Assembly (NCBI RefSeq): GCF_030052815.1
Contig: NC_079496.1
Location: 13,593,100 to 13,657,099, forward strand
Source: Hevea brasiliensis
Taxonomy: Eukaryota; Streptophyta; Magnoliopsida; Malpighiales; Euphorbiaceae
Direction of reading: 5' to 3'
DNA length: 64,000 nt
The notes under the pieces were generated by a model. That model made no database searches. It saw nothing but the letters and a program-made list of their open reading frames with translations, and was not told the DNA's origin. Positions within the stretch are counted from its first letter, which is position 1. Every line of letters starts with the position of its first letter. This document shows positions 12,501 to 23,838 of the stretch, in pieces. Position numbers and translations under genes: made by a program.

Positions 12501-12781
12501 CCACTTGCAGCTCTGCCTGAAAGTAAAAAAATGCCTGAAAAGCTTCGGTTGCCAAAGGACATATTTCGGCTATTGAAAGTGTTACTATTACAAATTTTCA
12601 GAGACATTTTTTTGAAGGTTAAAGCAACTTCACAAACCTTTTCTTTTTTGAATAATTAAAGCACCTTACATATAAAAATTTTAAAAAACCATTAAAACAA
12701 AAGTAAATTCCATAAAAAAAAAAATTCAACACTTTAAAGATTAAGATATATAACACATAGAACAATAAAAGTACAAAGCAT
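9506..12781 (-). other. Long non-coding 3' region of the Sirevirus-type element
   Basis: This 3.3-kb AT-rich region lies between the end of pol and the 3' LTR. Sireviruses often carry an extra, sometimes env-like, reading frame here. The only candidate I see is a 38-codon minus-strand frame at 10134-10018 that starts MGKKSACGKCPRG and turns proline-rich; it may be the first codons of a lost gene, but this is weak. A dinucleotide AT run sits at 11579-11600 and A or T runs at 11700-11714 and 11888-11905. A palindrome-rich patch at 12300-12560 is listed separately. No other gene is supported. Confidence 0.55.
12300..12560. repeat. Repeated palindromic motif patch downstream of copia pol
   Basis: Several copies of a motif of the form TTCGGCTnCCGAA (for example GGTTCGGCTACCGAAAC at 12389-12405 and CTTCGGTTGCCAAAG at 12543-12557) occur at 30-70 bp spacing. 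They share their core with the palindromes of this element's LTR. Sireviruses are known to carry repeated palindromic motifs in their non-coding domain. Function is unknown. Confidence 0.65.
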
Positions 12782-12976
12782 TCAATTATTATGACCATCA
12801 AGCATACCCAACTCTCTTTTAATGAAATTAAATCTCTCCTCAAACAAAGGTCTTGTAAAGATATTAGCAAGTTGGTTGTTTATATCAACAAACTCAAGAA
12901 CCATATTACCATTCAACACATGATCACGAATGAAATAATGTCTAATGTCTATATGCTTGGTCCTAGAATGGTATAT
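12782..12976 (-). pseudogene. Copia RNase H, C-terminal end (split by Athila element)
   Basis: The minus strand reads HSRTKHIDIRHYFIRDHV, then NQLANIFTRPLFEERFNFIK and ends GMLDGHNN with a stop. This is the end of a Sirevirus-type polyprotein. The preceding codons, for DNTSAINLTKDPI, are at 45144-45180, on the far side of the Athila insertion. The two halves join in frame when the insertion and one TSD are removed. Confidence 0.88.
12972..12976. repeat. Left target-site duplication of Athila element (decayed)
   Basis: TATAT here pairs with CGTAT at 45144-45148; two of five bases differ, both by transitions. The copia reading frame across the site (DPI then YHSRTKH) supports the boundary. Confidence 0.6.
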
Positions 12977-14702
12977 TGATGCGTGAATCCGCAAGTATAC
13001 GGGTCATATCAAGTAATAGAGTGATAAGTCAAGTATCGTTCCCACGAGGATTTGCCATTTGAGTACCAAACTATGAATGAGGTGATTATTTGGGCTAATG
13101 ATTGAAGGATAAATGGTAAATGTAAATGAGCAAAAATAATTGATAAATCTAATTGGAATGAGTAAAGAGCAAGTAAATAAATTCTAAATCTAGATACAAT
13201 TGAACTAAATTAATAACGGGTAATTTAAATCAAAGTCTAATTATGATAAAAATGATTCCAGAGTTGAGAGTTTATACATAAATTAATTGAGATTTATCTT
13301 GGGTATTCCAATTTTAAGGGAAAATAAAGTTTGAAGGTGATTGATTCTAAATTCCTTTAATATCTTTTTCAAGTAAACCAAAGTATGTTCTAAAATAACC
13401 AAACCTACTTTCGTATGATAGTTGATTACTTTAAAACCCATTAAGTTTTGTAACCAATTATTAATTTCTCTTAAAACCCTAGTTTATTTCTAAATCTAGG
13501 TAATTTTAAGTTCCAATATTTGATTATCTATCAATGACCTTCACCTTTCGGTCTTTCAATCAAAGATTAACACAATACCCAATGGGTACCAACATTAGGC
13601 AAGTAAATCAAGCACACAAGGAAGGAATCAAAATTCATATTTACATAAAATATGGAAATAACCAGTCTAAATCTACAAATTAATCTAAAACATATTTCCC
13701 AACTCTGAAATCCAGAGAGTTTACTCACTCATGTTGGTATTTACAAAAGAAATTGATGGAAAAGTAAAGAAAAACATGATAAGAGGACCAAAAATAGAAA
13801 TACCCAGGTAGAAAAACCCAAAACTCTGATTTCTGGAGCTGCCAGAGATGGTTGCGGCAGCTCCTCTTTCTCAGAAAATGATGGAGTCCTCCTCCCTCTC
13901 TCTATTTGTAATTTTTCTTTCCTTTTTGTTTCTTATTATTTCCTCTTGTGGCAAAAACTAGAAAATGATACTTTTATATGGTCCCAAAAGTTGCCCTAAA
14001 AATAGATAAGAGCCAAGGAGTGGATAAGAAATGAGGTTTAGAAATATCCAAGTCAGCAGAGTTATTCACATTTTGGGCAATCTGCTTAGGATACTGCTTA
14101 TCCTAAGCAGCTTCTTTAGCAATTTTCGACCTCTAGTTGCACTTTCTGCTTAAGGTTAAGCAAACCCTCAGCAAATCTCGGTAGGTTTGAAATAAAATGA
14201 GTTTTCTGCTCATGCTTAACTTTCAGCTTAACCTGTGTTGCACTTTAAGCACTGCTGCTTACCCTAAGCAGGATCTCAAGTAGGATCTTAAGCAATTCTC
14301 GGCAGGTTTGGGGATGAAAGCTTGAGTGTGTAGGATTTAAGCTGTGCTTGACTTGCAGCTTGCCCAGGTTTAAGGTTAAGCAATATGACATACCCTGAGC
14401 AACATGATAAGCAAAGTTTCAAGCAAATTTCGGCTAACTTGATCTTTCAAGGCTTGATTTCTTCAACTTTCTTTTATACTTAGGGAACTCCAAATTTCTT
14501 CAAATCATTTTCTAATACACTCATTGACCCTCAATTTGCCAAAAAAACCTATTAAAAACAACAAAATTACAAAAATCAAATATAAAGTAACTAAAGTTAA
14601 CAAATAAGCTAAAATAAAACTAAAAACATAAAGTATACTAAAATATAAGGGCAAAATGGATGCAAAACTACCATAAAATGCCTATATGAAATGAGTGCAA
14701 CA
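12977..14702 (-). repeat. 3' LTR of Athila-type element
   Basis: In element sense it starts TGTTGCACTCATTTC at 14702 and ends GGATTCACGCATCA at 12977. It pairs with 43422-45143. No gene is seen in it. Its 14080-14430 part holds the palindrome array listed separately. Confidence 0.9.
14080..14430. repeat. Palindrome array in Athila 3' LTR
   Basis: Repeated two-armed motifs made of GCTTAA/TTAAGC. The clearest are TGCTTAAGGTTAAGCA (14147-14162) and an inverted repeat with perfect 12-base arms at 14082-14110 (arm CTGCTTAGGATA). Further decayed copies follow to 14430. The array lies 270-620 bp from the LTR start in element sense and is present in the other LTR at 44500-44890. Confidence 0.75.
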
Positions 14703-14717
14703 AATTCCCCCAAACTC
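14703..14717 (-). other. Polypurine tract of Athila element
   Basis: On the minus strand GAGTTTGGGGGAATT abuts the TGTTGCACTC start of the 3' LTR, the expected plus-strand primer. Confidence 0.85.
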
Positions 14718-16848
14718 AAACCTTTGCATTTCCTCAAGCAAATTAAAAATAATTAATGCAATTTGGGGTACCTTACCTTAAATTCATGAAAATTACTTAT
14801 CCAAACTCTTAAGCTTACTTTTAGCCACCAATAAATCATATACCCACTTTCAAGGTACAGAGAATTCAATCCTTACCAAAGTTATCACCGCTTAGCCTTG
14901 GGTCAATTATTCATATCATTAAGCCCAAACCAATCAATCACAAAGAATAATCATGCCTAAATAGACTATAGAGCAATCCATAAACTAAGGTGTCTCAAAT
15001 AATGATGGAAGTAAATGAATGGATGAATGATATCCCAATCCCATAGGTAATTCTCCTATTCCAATCTTCACTAATGTAGTAAAACACCATCAAAAGATCA
15101 AAAAGACTTTCAAGGATTGTAATGGGGCTAAGGGGGTGATAATGTGGTTAATAAGGAAAGGATAAGGGTAACAAAACGTGAGAATAACCAAATTATTAAA
15201 AGATTAAGACACATAACTTTTTTTTTAATCAAATGGGAGAGGAAACTTTACAACTATTCACCAATCTAGCATATAATTTTGAAGCTTTTGGAGGGACTAC
15301 ATAAACAACATTGACTTTGAATTACAATTGTCCCTTTTAATTCACCCCCAAACTCATTTCTTTGTGTACTTGGGTGGTGAATTCCTTTATATACCATAAT
15401 TGAATTTGCTAGCCTTTTTACTTTAGTCACTTTTCCCAACTAATTATTTTATTTTTTTTTTCTCTTCTTTTTCTTCTTTTTTTTTTATTATTAATTAAAA
15501 TTTTTTTTAAGTGTATCTATCACTCAAAGAATTATTCTCATGGAGGGTAGGTAAGTGTTTGGGTTTATGGCTAGGCATTAATGTGGGTTCCAAAGAAATG
15601 AAAGGGATAAATGTAGGCTCAAATTGGTTCCAAAGGGAAATTTTAAAGTGAGGTTGGCTAAGGCTAAACTATGGGTTTAAAATTCAAAGAATGCCTAGAT
15701 CATTTTTCTCTCAAGTGCATGCTATGATTTTGCCTTGAAAGGTTTAGGAGGATTGTTCTAGGATTGGTGAGATATCAATTAGCTACTTTTTACCCTAGAG
15801 TTTTCTCTAGGCACTCAAACTCAATGTAATTGATTAAATGGCCCTTGGCTAAAAGGATATAAATTAAGGCAAGAATCTAATAACCTTGCAACTATCTAGA
15901 ACTTTCAATCCATCAAACCCTTCTAAAAGTAAGCTTAATTGCTCTTCAAAGTAATTCTCAATCCTCTAAGGACAAGGTAAAAATTTATTTTTATGATATG
16001 CATTATCCTAAAATAAATGCATAAATCAAATTAAAACTAAGTGTAATTTATATGAAAACTATATGCAGGTGTATGTGTATGAGTATAGACATATGTATGG
16101 TATATGTATAAGTGTACGGATTAACTATATATAAATGAATGAAATGCAATAAATGAATGAATGAAAATTTTAAAAAAATTTTGCCATCACCCCCAAACTC
16201 AATAATGTCTAAAATAAATGTAAAGATGGGCAAAATTGAGCGAACTAATTAATTAATGAAATATATATAATTGGGAATTAAATCAATATATGCTCAAGAA
16301 TTCCAAAATTAAGCTCAAAATAATATTAACAATGAAGCTTTAGAGAGAAAAATGTGAGAAAGTATCCCTAATGTATGAATTTACAGTGCTTAAGAAGGTG
16401 CTTAAGATGTTGTTTAACCTGTTACTTAGGGCTAAGTAAGGTTTGCATAAGGTTAAGCAAGATCTTAAGCACTAGGAACATGCTAAAAATATAAAGAACT
16501 GCAAGCGATCCAGTACCTCATGATGAAATTAAACAGATTTGGCTGAAGGTAAACTGTGTCACTCATCAATATCCACAAAATTAGAACTGAATAAAAGATA
16601 AAGTGCAAAGATAATGTGCAAAAAGATGAAAAGGTGTAATGAAATAAGAGCATTCATAAAATAACTATATGCACAATTGTAAAATAAGATAAAATAAAAT
16701 AAAGTTTGAAATGTGTAAAGTGCAAGCACAGCTATAAAATAAAGGAAATCACAATTGTTACCAAAGTTTGAAATGTAACAGACAAATTACAAAATGAAAC
16801 CCAAGACATAAACAAACACAGAAATAAAAACTAAGTCTGGAACAAAGC
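14718..16848 (-). other. Athila 3' untranslated region
   Basis: AT-rich sequence between the extra ORF and the 3' LTR. It contains scattered GGTTAAGC-type motifs at 16385-16470 like those in the LTR array, and T-rich runs at 15440-15510. A stretch of TATG/TGTA repeats lies at 16060-16120. I see no coding region. Confidence 0.55.
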
Positions 16849-17084
16849 CTAAGCTACTGTTAAACTAAAGAAACTGCTGCTACTGCTACTGCTACTGCTG
16901 TCAAGGCTTTGTTGCTGCTGATGGGTCGCTGGTGGCATAGGGGTTGCTGCATCAGGGTCTGCTTTAGGTTTTGCAGGAGCTTCATGGTGATCTGAAGCTT
17001 CAAAGGCAGTCTCCAAGTTTTCTGTGAGGTCCTTCATTTGCCGGAGCATGTCTTGGCCCCAATGATATAAGTTATTGAAAGATT
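16849..17084 (-). pseudogene. Athila ORF-1-like (env-position) protein, C-terminal part
   Basis: Continues the ORF interrupted by Tekay B at 17085. The minus strand reads SFNNLYHWGQDMLRQMKDL, a short helical segment, then an Ala/Pro/Gln-rich part and a run of nine serines before a stop at 16849-16851. The run is encoded by a trinucleotide repeat at 16872-16900. The N-terminal and central parts are at 29213-30986. Confidence 0.75.
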
Positions 17085-17089
17085 GGGCC
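17085..17089. repeat. Left TSD of Tekay B (GGGCC)
   Basis: Identical to 29208-29212. The right LTR ends TTACG, so the normal terminal A has become G beside the duplication. Confidence 0.85.
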
Positions 17090-18769
17090 TGTCACACCTT
17101 ACCCCTCTGTAAGGCATAACATGATCCCGTAGAATACCTAATGAACTACCGAACTTCACCTACCGATAACTCATTAAGTACCCTACAAGGGATTTTAAAA
17201 CAATTTTCTTTTTTTTTTTAATAAGTGGTGAGCATTTCTAATAAATATTTAAAACATGTAATTAAGTTGAAAGCTAGTTGGAAATTTTGTCCCATTTTAT
17301 TTTTCCGCAAATTTTATAAAAATTTTGACAGAGTTTCCTCTGTATTTTGAGAAAACAGTTCTTCAAATACTTGTAAAAAGCACTTCTAAAAGTTTTTCTC
17401 AACCACTACTTCGGTTTCACAATCAAACTCAATCAATTTCACAATTATTTCAATAAATTTCTCAAGTTCAAAATTCAATAGTCCTCAAGGTACAGTCAAT
17501 CAATTTCATACATTCATATTTCTTTAAAGATAAACAATTTATGTATACATCATATAAAAATTTACATTAAGAAAATCCAAACTAAAGTTTATTACAAATT
17601 TTATACAGATTTTGTACAAGCTGCTCAAAACCCATCTTCACATGTCCATACATTTCTGTGCATTACATACATCAAAATAAATATTTACGATCAGGGTATA
17701 AATTATACCCGATAGCTTCAAAGCAGAACGATCCTCAATCCTCAAGAAATACCGTTGCTCCTCTAGTCTCTGTATCTGCGACAACTATAGAAGCTATCGC
17801 TGAGTACTAGGACTCAGTGGTGCACAACATACTAAAATAATCTTTATGCAAAACTTAAATCACATTTACTCAAAAATTTGACTAAACATGAGCATTAAAC
17901 ACAAAACATAAATTATGAGATTTTAATGCAAACCAAGTTCATTTCAAAGTATCAAAACACATTTCATAAAACCCACAGTTAGATCATGCCATTCGAAACA
18001 AATAGAATCTCAATAGCCAGAGGCTAAAGAGAAATCACATCACAAGGCTAGCTAGCTCAAATATATGGATATCCATTCACATCCTCTTCTACTGGCACAC
18101 CTCAACACTTCTCCAGAGAAGGAATCAAAATTCGAAACTAATTACCCCCACTAGTCGTGCTAGTGAGGTGTTCAAATATATGGTCATGACACTGTGGTTT
18201 CAAAACTTATCTTAACAATTTGCTAAACATTGTCATTTCAAATATACACAATAACTTTCACAATTTAAATCAAACATCATAAGAATGCCATAATCCAATA
18301 TTTCACATTATTCAAAACAATATGCAAAAGATGATTATAAAAGTATATGTTGTGCACAAACCTCAAACGAGTCGCCTGTTGGCCTTGACTCGACTCCTCG
18401 GGTTCTGTCCCGGTATTCTTTTCCACTGAAACACGAAATTTTCTAATGTTTCAGTACTAAAACTTAAAATAAATCCAAAATAAACTTAGCTCCACATTTA
18501 CCTAGCTCTAACGTGTTAAATTCGACGTTCTCGAAATTTTGTGTTTTGGGTTACTATTCACTGCACTATTCCAATCAAATAGTTGACTTTTTAAGGCTTA
18601 ATAGGTATGGGAACTCCAACTTCACCCACATACCACATTTTGGTCATTAAACTTGTTGGTTTTGGTCATTTTCTCAAAGCTTAGGTTATTTTGGCAAAAT
18701 TGCCAATTTTCGGTTTTGGTGCTCCGAAGTTGCACTGTTCCATTGGTCGATCTACTGTTGGAATTTGAC

Positions 18770-19490
18770 AAAACTTCCTTCATAGAAAATGTTTCTTATC
18801 GTCTTAAGTGTATTCTCATTTTTGGATCACCTCAATCGGAGTTTTGTAGCTCAAGTTATAGCCAAAATAAATTTACTGTTCACGCAATCGCTCATACCGG
18901 TATCCGGTTCCGCAGATTTTTGGTCCAACTTTGTTCAATAATTTGGTCAAGTTAAGTTCATAATTTGGCCTAAATTTCTTCACATGAAATGTTCTACTAT
19001 GTCTTAGGTTTCCATCGGTTCAAGAATCGCCTAAATCCGAGTTTCCTAGAGAGAGTTATAGCTCTTCAAACATTACTGCTCAAATGGAATTCTGCAGAAT
19101 CGCAGGTACAGTAACTCAACTTTGCTCAATTATCTGAATGGGTTAATGGCATAATTTGGGGTGATGTTCTTCATGAAAGTTTTATATCTATATCTCCTCT
19201 AACCCCTGGCCAAATTTCAGGTCAATTTGACCTGTCTAGCTCGAGTTATGACTAAATGAACAGTTACTGTTCATTTAGTCAGTTTGTGCAGTGGCAGCCT
19301 GCTCTCATTTCACTTTGGTCAATTGGTTCACCAAGTTTTAGTCAGTTTTTGGCCATGGTTTCTTAATGAAAATTGTGCTATTTTATGTCTATTTTCATCT
19401 CCAATTGGTGTCATATCAATTGGATTTGTAAAATTTGAGTTTTGGTCCTTCAAAGTGGGTTTGGTCATGCTGCCAGCAGCATGACCATTT
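18770..19490 (-). repeat. Degenerate ~200-bp internal repeats in Tekay LTR
   Basis: Four blocks begin near 18774, 18974, 19162 and 19355. Each runs from a TTCTTnATGAAA-like start through a middle CTTA or TCTA stretch to GAGTTATAGC or GAGTTTTGG and often ends near ACTGTTCA. The same blocks are seen in the 5' LTR (27220-27940), solo LTR C (38020-38520) and copy A (4480-5100, opposite orientation). Confidence 0.55.
19250..19280. repeat. 31-bp perfect palindrome in Tekay LTR
   Basis: Arms GACTAAATGAACAGT and ACTGTTCATTTAGTC flank a single T. The 5' LTR copy (27702-27732) has one arm mismatch, and solo LTR C has a decayed version at 38322-38350. Confidence 0.8.
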
Positions 19491-20753
19491 GACCTGCGAA
19501 TTTGGTTTCCATTCTCACAACTCCCATACATTTCCTTTGGTCATTATTGACCATTTTTCAGTCCACAATTGGTCAAAGATATCATTTATGCATTTCTCCA
19601 AAATTTTGGTTCACAAACCCTAAGTGCCATAAACCCTAATTTCTAATTTATTAAAATTCATCAAATCAAAGTGTGCCAATCACATCTACTTGCTCAATTA
19701 GGCTTGTATACACATTTACTTGAACTAAAACATATCAACACTTCACAATCCCATGACTGGCTGAAATTTACATCTTTGTTCTCATACATAATTTTCTCAA
19801 TTTTTCATGTTATTCTATCCATTTCTACTCTAATTCAAACATTTTTACTTAAAGAAAAGGTTGGATCAACTTACTTCAATTGAAGTTTTTCCAAAAGCTC
19901 CAATTCTTCTAATTTCTTCTTTCTTTTTGTTCTCAATAAGCTTGTCAAGATCCAACAATAAGATTTACATAAGAAATTTGTGGGATTTATGGGGTTGATT
20001 CAAGCTTTAAAAGCTTGATTTTTCATGGCTATGGAGGAACAAATGAGAAAAGAGAGGGAGAGAAAGTGTGGACGGGAATGAAGAAGTAATAAATTTTTTT
20101 TTCTTTTTCTTTTAAGTATTTTGTCTTTAAGAAGACCATAAATTCCAATTTAATTAATATTTAATTAATTTTTTATGACATCATTCATGATGTCATCACC
20201 TTTGCCTTTTCTAACTTCTTTCCTTTTTTTTTTCTATTTATTTTTTTCTATTAGTTCTTTAATTTAATTCTCGATTTCGAAATTTTCTTTTCTCCGACTT
20301 TATTTGACAGTTAGGTCAGGAGTCAGCTCTCGGGGTCAATTGACCAAATTGCCCTCGCGGCTCATCCCGCTTGCAAATAATCCAATATTTCTTCTGGCTC
20401 CCTGACCTAATTATTTGACTGACTTAACAGTTCTTTTTCATGATTTTCTCTTTTCCACTGTGTCCGTAAGGGTCCTAAGGACCGCAGCGTCACTTTTTAC
20501 GGTTCGAAATTTGAGTTTAAAACGACTTCGCAGTCGTTCCCGAGGAGGTCACTCATCGCTGTGACTCTCCGCTCGTTTAACCTCTTATGTTCTGTTTTTC
20601 TTATTTATGGTTAACTAATTAAATATTACTAATTATTTATGTTTATGGCTTCTCAAGTTGTCTTAAGTGTGGCCTTAATCCCATTAATTGTCCGGACCGA
20701 CACCGGTCACCAGAACAGTGAAATATACCAGGCTATACAACGGGGGTGTTACA

Positions 20754-20769
20754 ATTCTCTCCCCCTTAA
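20754..20769 (-). other. Polypurine tract, Tekay B
   Basis: On the minus strand TTTAAGGGGGAGAGAAT directly precedes the 3' LTR start. Confidence 0.85.
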
Positions 20770-20829
20770 ATAAATTTCGTCTCGAAATTTTACCTGGTAT
20801 CAATCTCTGAATAGCTGTGGGTGTTGTCT

Positions 20830-21736
20830 CCTCATGTCCTCCTCTCGTTCCCAAGTAGCTTCTTGGCCTGAATGATGGTTCCACAGCACTTTTACCAACG
20901 GTATCCGCTATTCCGTAGTCGCTTCACCTCATAAGCCGTAATCTTTATGGGTTCTTCTTCATATGTGAGGTCCGGATTCACTTCTATTTCTTCTCTCGGT
21001 AGTACATGAGATGGGTCTGATCGATACCTCCTCAACATAGACACATGGAAGACATTATGTATCTTCTCCAACTCGAGGTAGTGCCAACCGATATGCCAAA
21101 GGACCCACTCTTTCCGTAACCTCATATGGCCCAATGAAACGAGGACTCGCTTCCCTTTCTCGCGAATCTCATAATTCTCTTCCAAGGAGAAACTTTGAGG
21201 AAAACCTTCTCACCCACTGCATACTCAATATCCCTTCTTTTCAAATCAACATAGGACTTTTGACGGTCTGATGCAGTTTTAAGTCGACCCCTGATCACCT
21301 TAATTTTCTCTTCAGTCTGTTGAACAATTTCGGGTCCAATCATTTTTCTTTCACCCACGTCATCCCAACACAACGGGGTTCTACATTTTTTGCCATACAA
21401 AGCTTCATATGGAGGCATCCCAATGCTTGATTGATAGCTGTTGTTGTAAGCAAAATCAATCAAAGGCAAGTGTGTATCCCAACTACCCTCAAACTCAATC
21501 ACACAAGCCCGTAGCATGTCCTCCAAGATCTGAATTACCCTCTCGTGATCGCCATCTGTCTGTGGGTGGAATGCAGTACTGAAGTTCAATCTAGTTCCTA
21601 GGGCTCTCTGAAAACTACCCCAGAATCTAGAAGTGAACCTAGGATCTCTGTCTGACACGATAGATACTGGCACTCCATGCAATCTCACAATCTCATCGAT
21701 GTATAACTTGGCCAATCTTTCTAAATCAGAGTCCAT
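20830..21736 (-). pseudogene. Tekay B integrase C-terminal half and chromodomain
   Basis: From 21736 the frame gives the second half of the integrase core: VSDRDPRF with the second catalytic Asp and HPQTDGDHERVIQ with the Glu. The GPY/F-like region follows (DIEYAVGEKVFLKVSPWKR). A frameshift near 21150 moves to the frame with KIHNVFHVSMLRRYRSDPS and DLTYEEEPIKI, the chromodomain region, which in Tekay elements directs integration to heterochromatin. A second shift near 20905 leads to the tail (VKVLWNHHSGQEA). The join with the main frame at about 21735 is a one-base deletion relative to copy A. Confidence 0.85.
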
Positions 21737-23838
21737 CCGGATCGCGTAAAATGAGCAGATTTAGTCAGTCTATCAATAATGACCCACACTGCATCATGAC
21801 TCTTCTGTGTCCTCGGAAGTCCCATCACAAAATCCATTGTTATTCTTTCCCATTTCCATTCTGGCACTGGTAGTGGATGTAACAACCCAGTGGGTACTTG
21901 ATGCTCTGCCTTTACTTGCTGACAAGTTAGGCATTTGGATACAAATTCTGCCACATTCCTTTTCATACCCATCCACCAGTAATGCTCGTTTAGCCCTCTA
22001 TACATTTTTGTGCCACCAGGGTGCATGGCAAAAGGAGACTCATGTGCTTCCTTCAAAATGATCTGCCTCAAATCAACATCATTAGGAACACACATTCTAC
22101 CCTGGTGTAACAATAAACCATCATCTCTGATTGAGAACTCTGGTTTCTTACCCTGCTGGACCTCTTCCATCAGCTTCTGATACTTCTGATCATTCTGAGC
22201 AGCCATTCTAATCTGATCAATCAACACTGGCTGTACATGCCATGCAACTGCTGTCTGCCCCTCATCATTAATCTCTAAGCTGGCATGCAATGATCTTAAC
22301 TCATGTACCAAAGACAAAGGAGTAACCCGTAGACTTGCCATAGTCTTGCGACTTAAGGCATCAGCCACAACATTAGCTTTCCCTGGCTGATAGTCTATCA
22401 GACAATCATAGTCTTTTATCAACTCTAACCATCTCCTCTGTCTCAAATTCAGCTCTTTCTGGGTGCCCAAATACTTTAAACTCTTATGATCTGTGTAGAT
22501 GTAGCACTTCTCCCCATACAAATAATGTCTCCAGATCTTAAGAGCAAACACAATGGCTGCAAGCTCCAAATCATGTGTCGGATAATTCCTCTCATGCGGT
22601 TTTAGCTGGCGTGATGCATAGGCAATGACATTTCGATCTTGCATCAACACACAGCCTAACCCATTGTGAGAAGCATCACTATAAACTGTATATTCTTTAC
22701 CCGGGGTAGGTAAAGTTAGGACTGGAGCTTCAGTCAAACATCTCTTCAATTCATCAAAACTCTGCTGGCATTTATCCGTCCACTGAAATTTTACATCTTT
22801 TCTAAGTAGCTTGGTCAATGGAGATGCCAACATGGAGAATCCCTTCACAAATCGACGGTAGTATCCAGCTAAACCCAGAAAACTGCGAATCTCTGTGACA
22901 TTTCTGGGTGGCCTCCAATTAAGGACAGCTTCAATCTTACTTGGATCTACCTTGATGCCCTCTTCTGATACTACATGCCCCAAGAAAGATATTTCCTTCA
23001 GCCAAAATTCACACTTCGACAATTTGGCATATAGCTGTTTCTCCTTCAAAGTCTGCAGTACAATCCGCAGATGTCTATCATGCTCTTCTGCATTCCTCGA
23101 ATAGACCAATATATCATCTATGAATACCACAACAAACTGGTCGAGGTATGGTCTGAAAATAGTGTTCATCAGATCCATAAAAGCAGCCGGAGCATTAGTT
23201 AACCCAAATGGCATAACTAGGAACTCATAATGGCCATAGCGGGTTCTGAAGGCAGTTTTAGGAATACTTTGCTCTTGTACCTTCAGCTGATAATAACCTG
23301 ATCTCAGGTCAATTTTGGAGAACACAGCTGCACCCCTCAACTGATCAAATAAGTCATCAATGCGGGGTAATGGATATCTATTCTTTATTGTCACTTTATT
23401 CAACTGCCGATAATCAATACACAAGCGGAGAGTGCCATCTTTCTTCTTTACAAACAACACTGGCGCTCCCCAAGGTGACACACTAGGGCGGATAAAGCCC
23501 TTGTCAAGCAATTCTTGCAACTGCACTTTCAATTCTTTCAATTCTGCAGGTGCCATTCTATATGGCGTTATGGAGATTGGGTCCACACCAGGCATAACAT
23601 CAATTTCAAACTGCACCTCTCTTTCTGGAGGTAATCCTGGCAATTCATCAGGAAACACATCCGGAAAGTCACATACCGTAGGGATGTCCCTTAGTGCTGG
23701 ACTCCCCACCTGGATGTCTATCACATGTGCCAAGTATGCTTCACACCCCTTTCTGATCATTCTTCTGGCTAGTGCAGCCGAAATGATGTTTGATGGCAGT
23801 AAATGCCTCTCCCCGTGTATTACCACATCACCATACAA
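21721..23838 (-). pseudogene. Tekay B RT, RNase H and first half of integrase
   Basis: The longest open frame in the window, 705 codons. [13 protein letters not shown] about residues 140-150, [11 protein letters not shown] about 210-220, and the active site FIDD at 239-242 with both aspartates intact. RNase H: D387 in [11 protein letters not shown]425, D450 in [12 protein letters not shown]493 in VADALSRK. Integrase: zinc finger H599, H606, C636, C639, then first catalytic Asp 669 in [11 protein letters not shown]. The frame fails at 21721 by a one-base loss after KSAHF. RT and RNase H could still be catalytic if made, but the frame is detached from gag and protease by shifts. Confidence 0.93.

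Larger units (their letters stand above)
17090..20753 (-). repeat. 3' LTR of Tekay B
   Basis: In element sense it starts TGTAACACCCCC (20753) and ends GGTGTGACA (17090). It keeps the roughly 300 bp around 17250-17550 that the 5' LTR has lost. It contains a perfect 31-bp palindrome (19250-19280) and a degenerate periodicity at 18770-19490. Reading frames here are not conserved in the other LTR copies as proteins, and I do not call genes. Confidence 0.93.

Noticed and set aside
14080..14430. Short repeats with regular spacing as a possible CRISPR-like array
   Set aside because: Repeats are palindromic, degenerate and unequally spaced, in a plant LTR; no cas genes.
18653..18955. 100-codon plus-strand reading frame, repeated at 27102-27407
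   Set aside because: It lies inside the Tekay LTRs, matches no family, and its end is altered by LTR differences. It recurs only because the LTR is duplicated.
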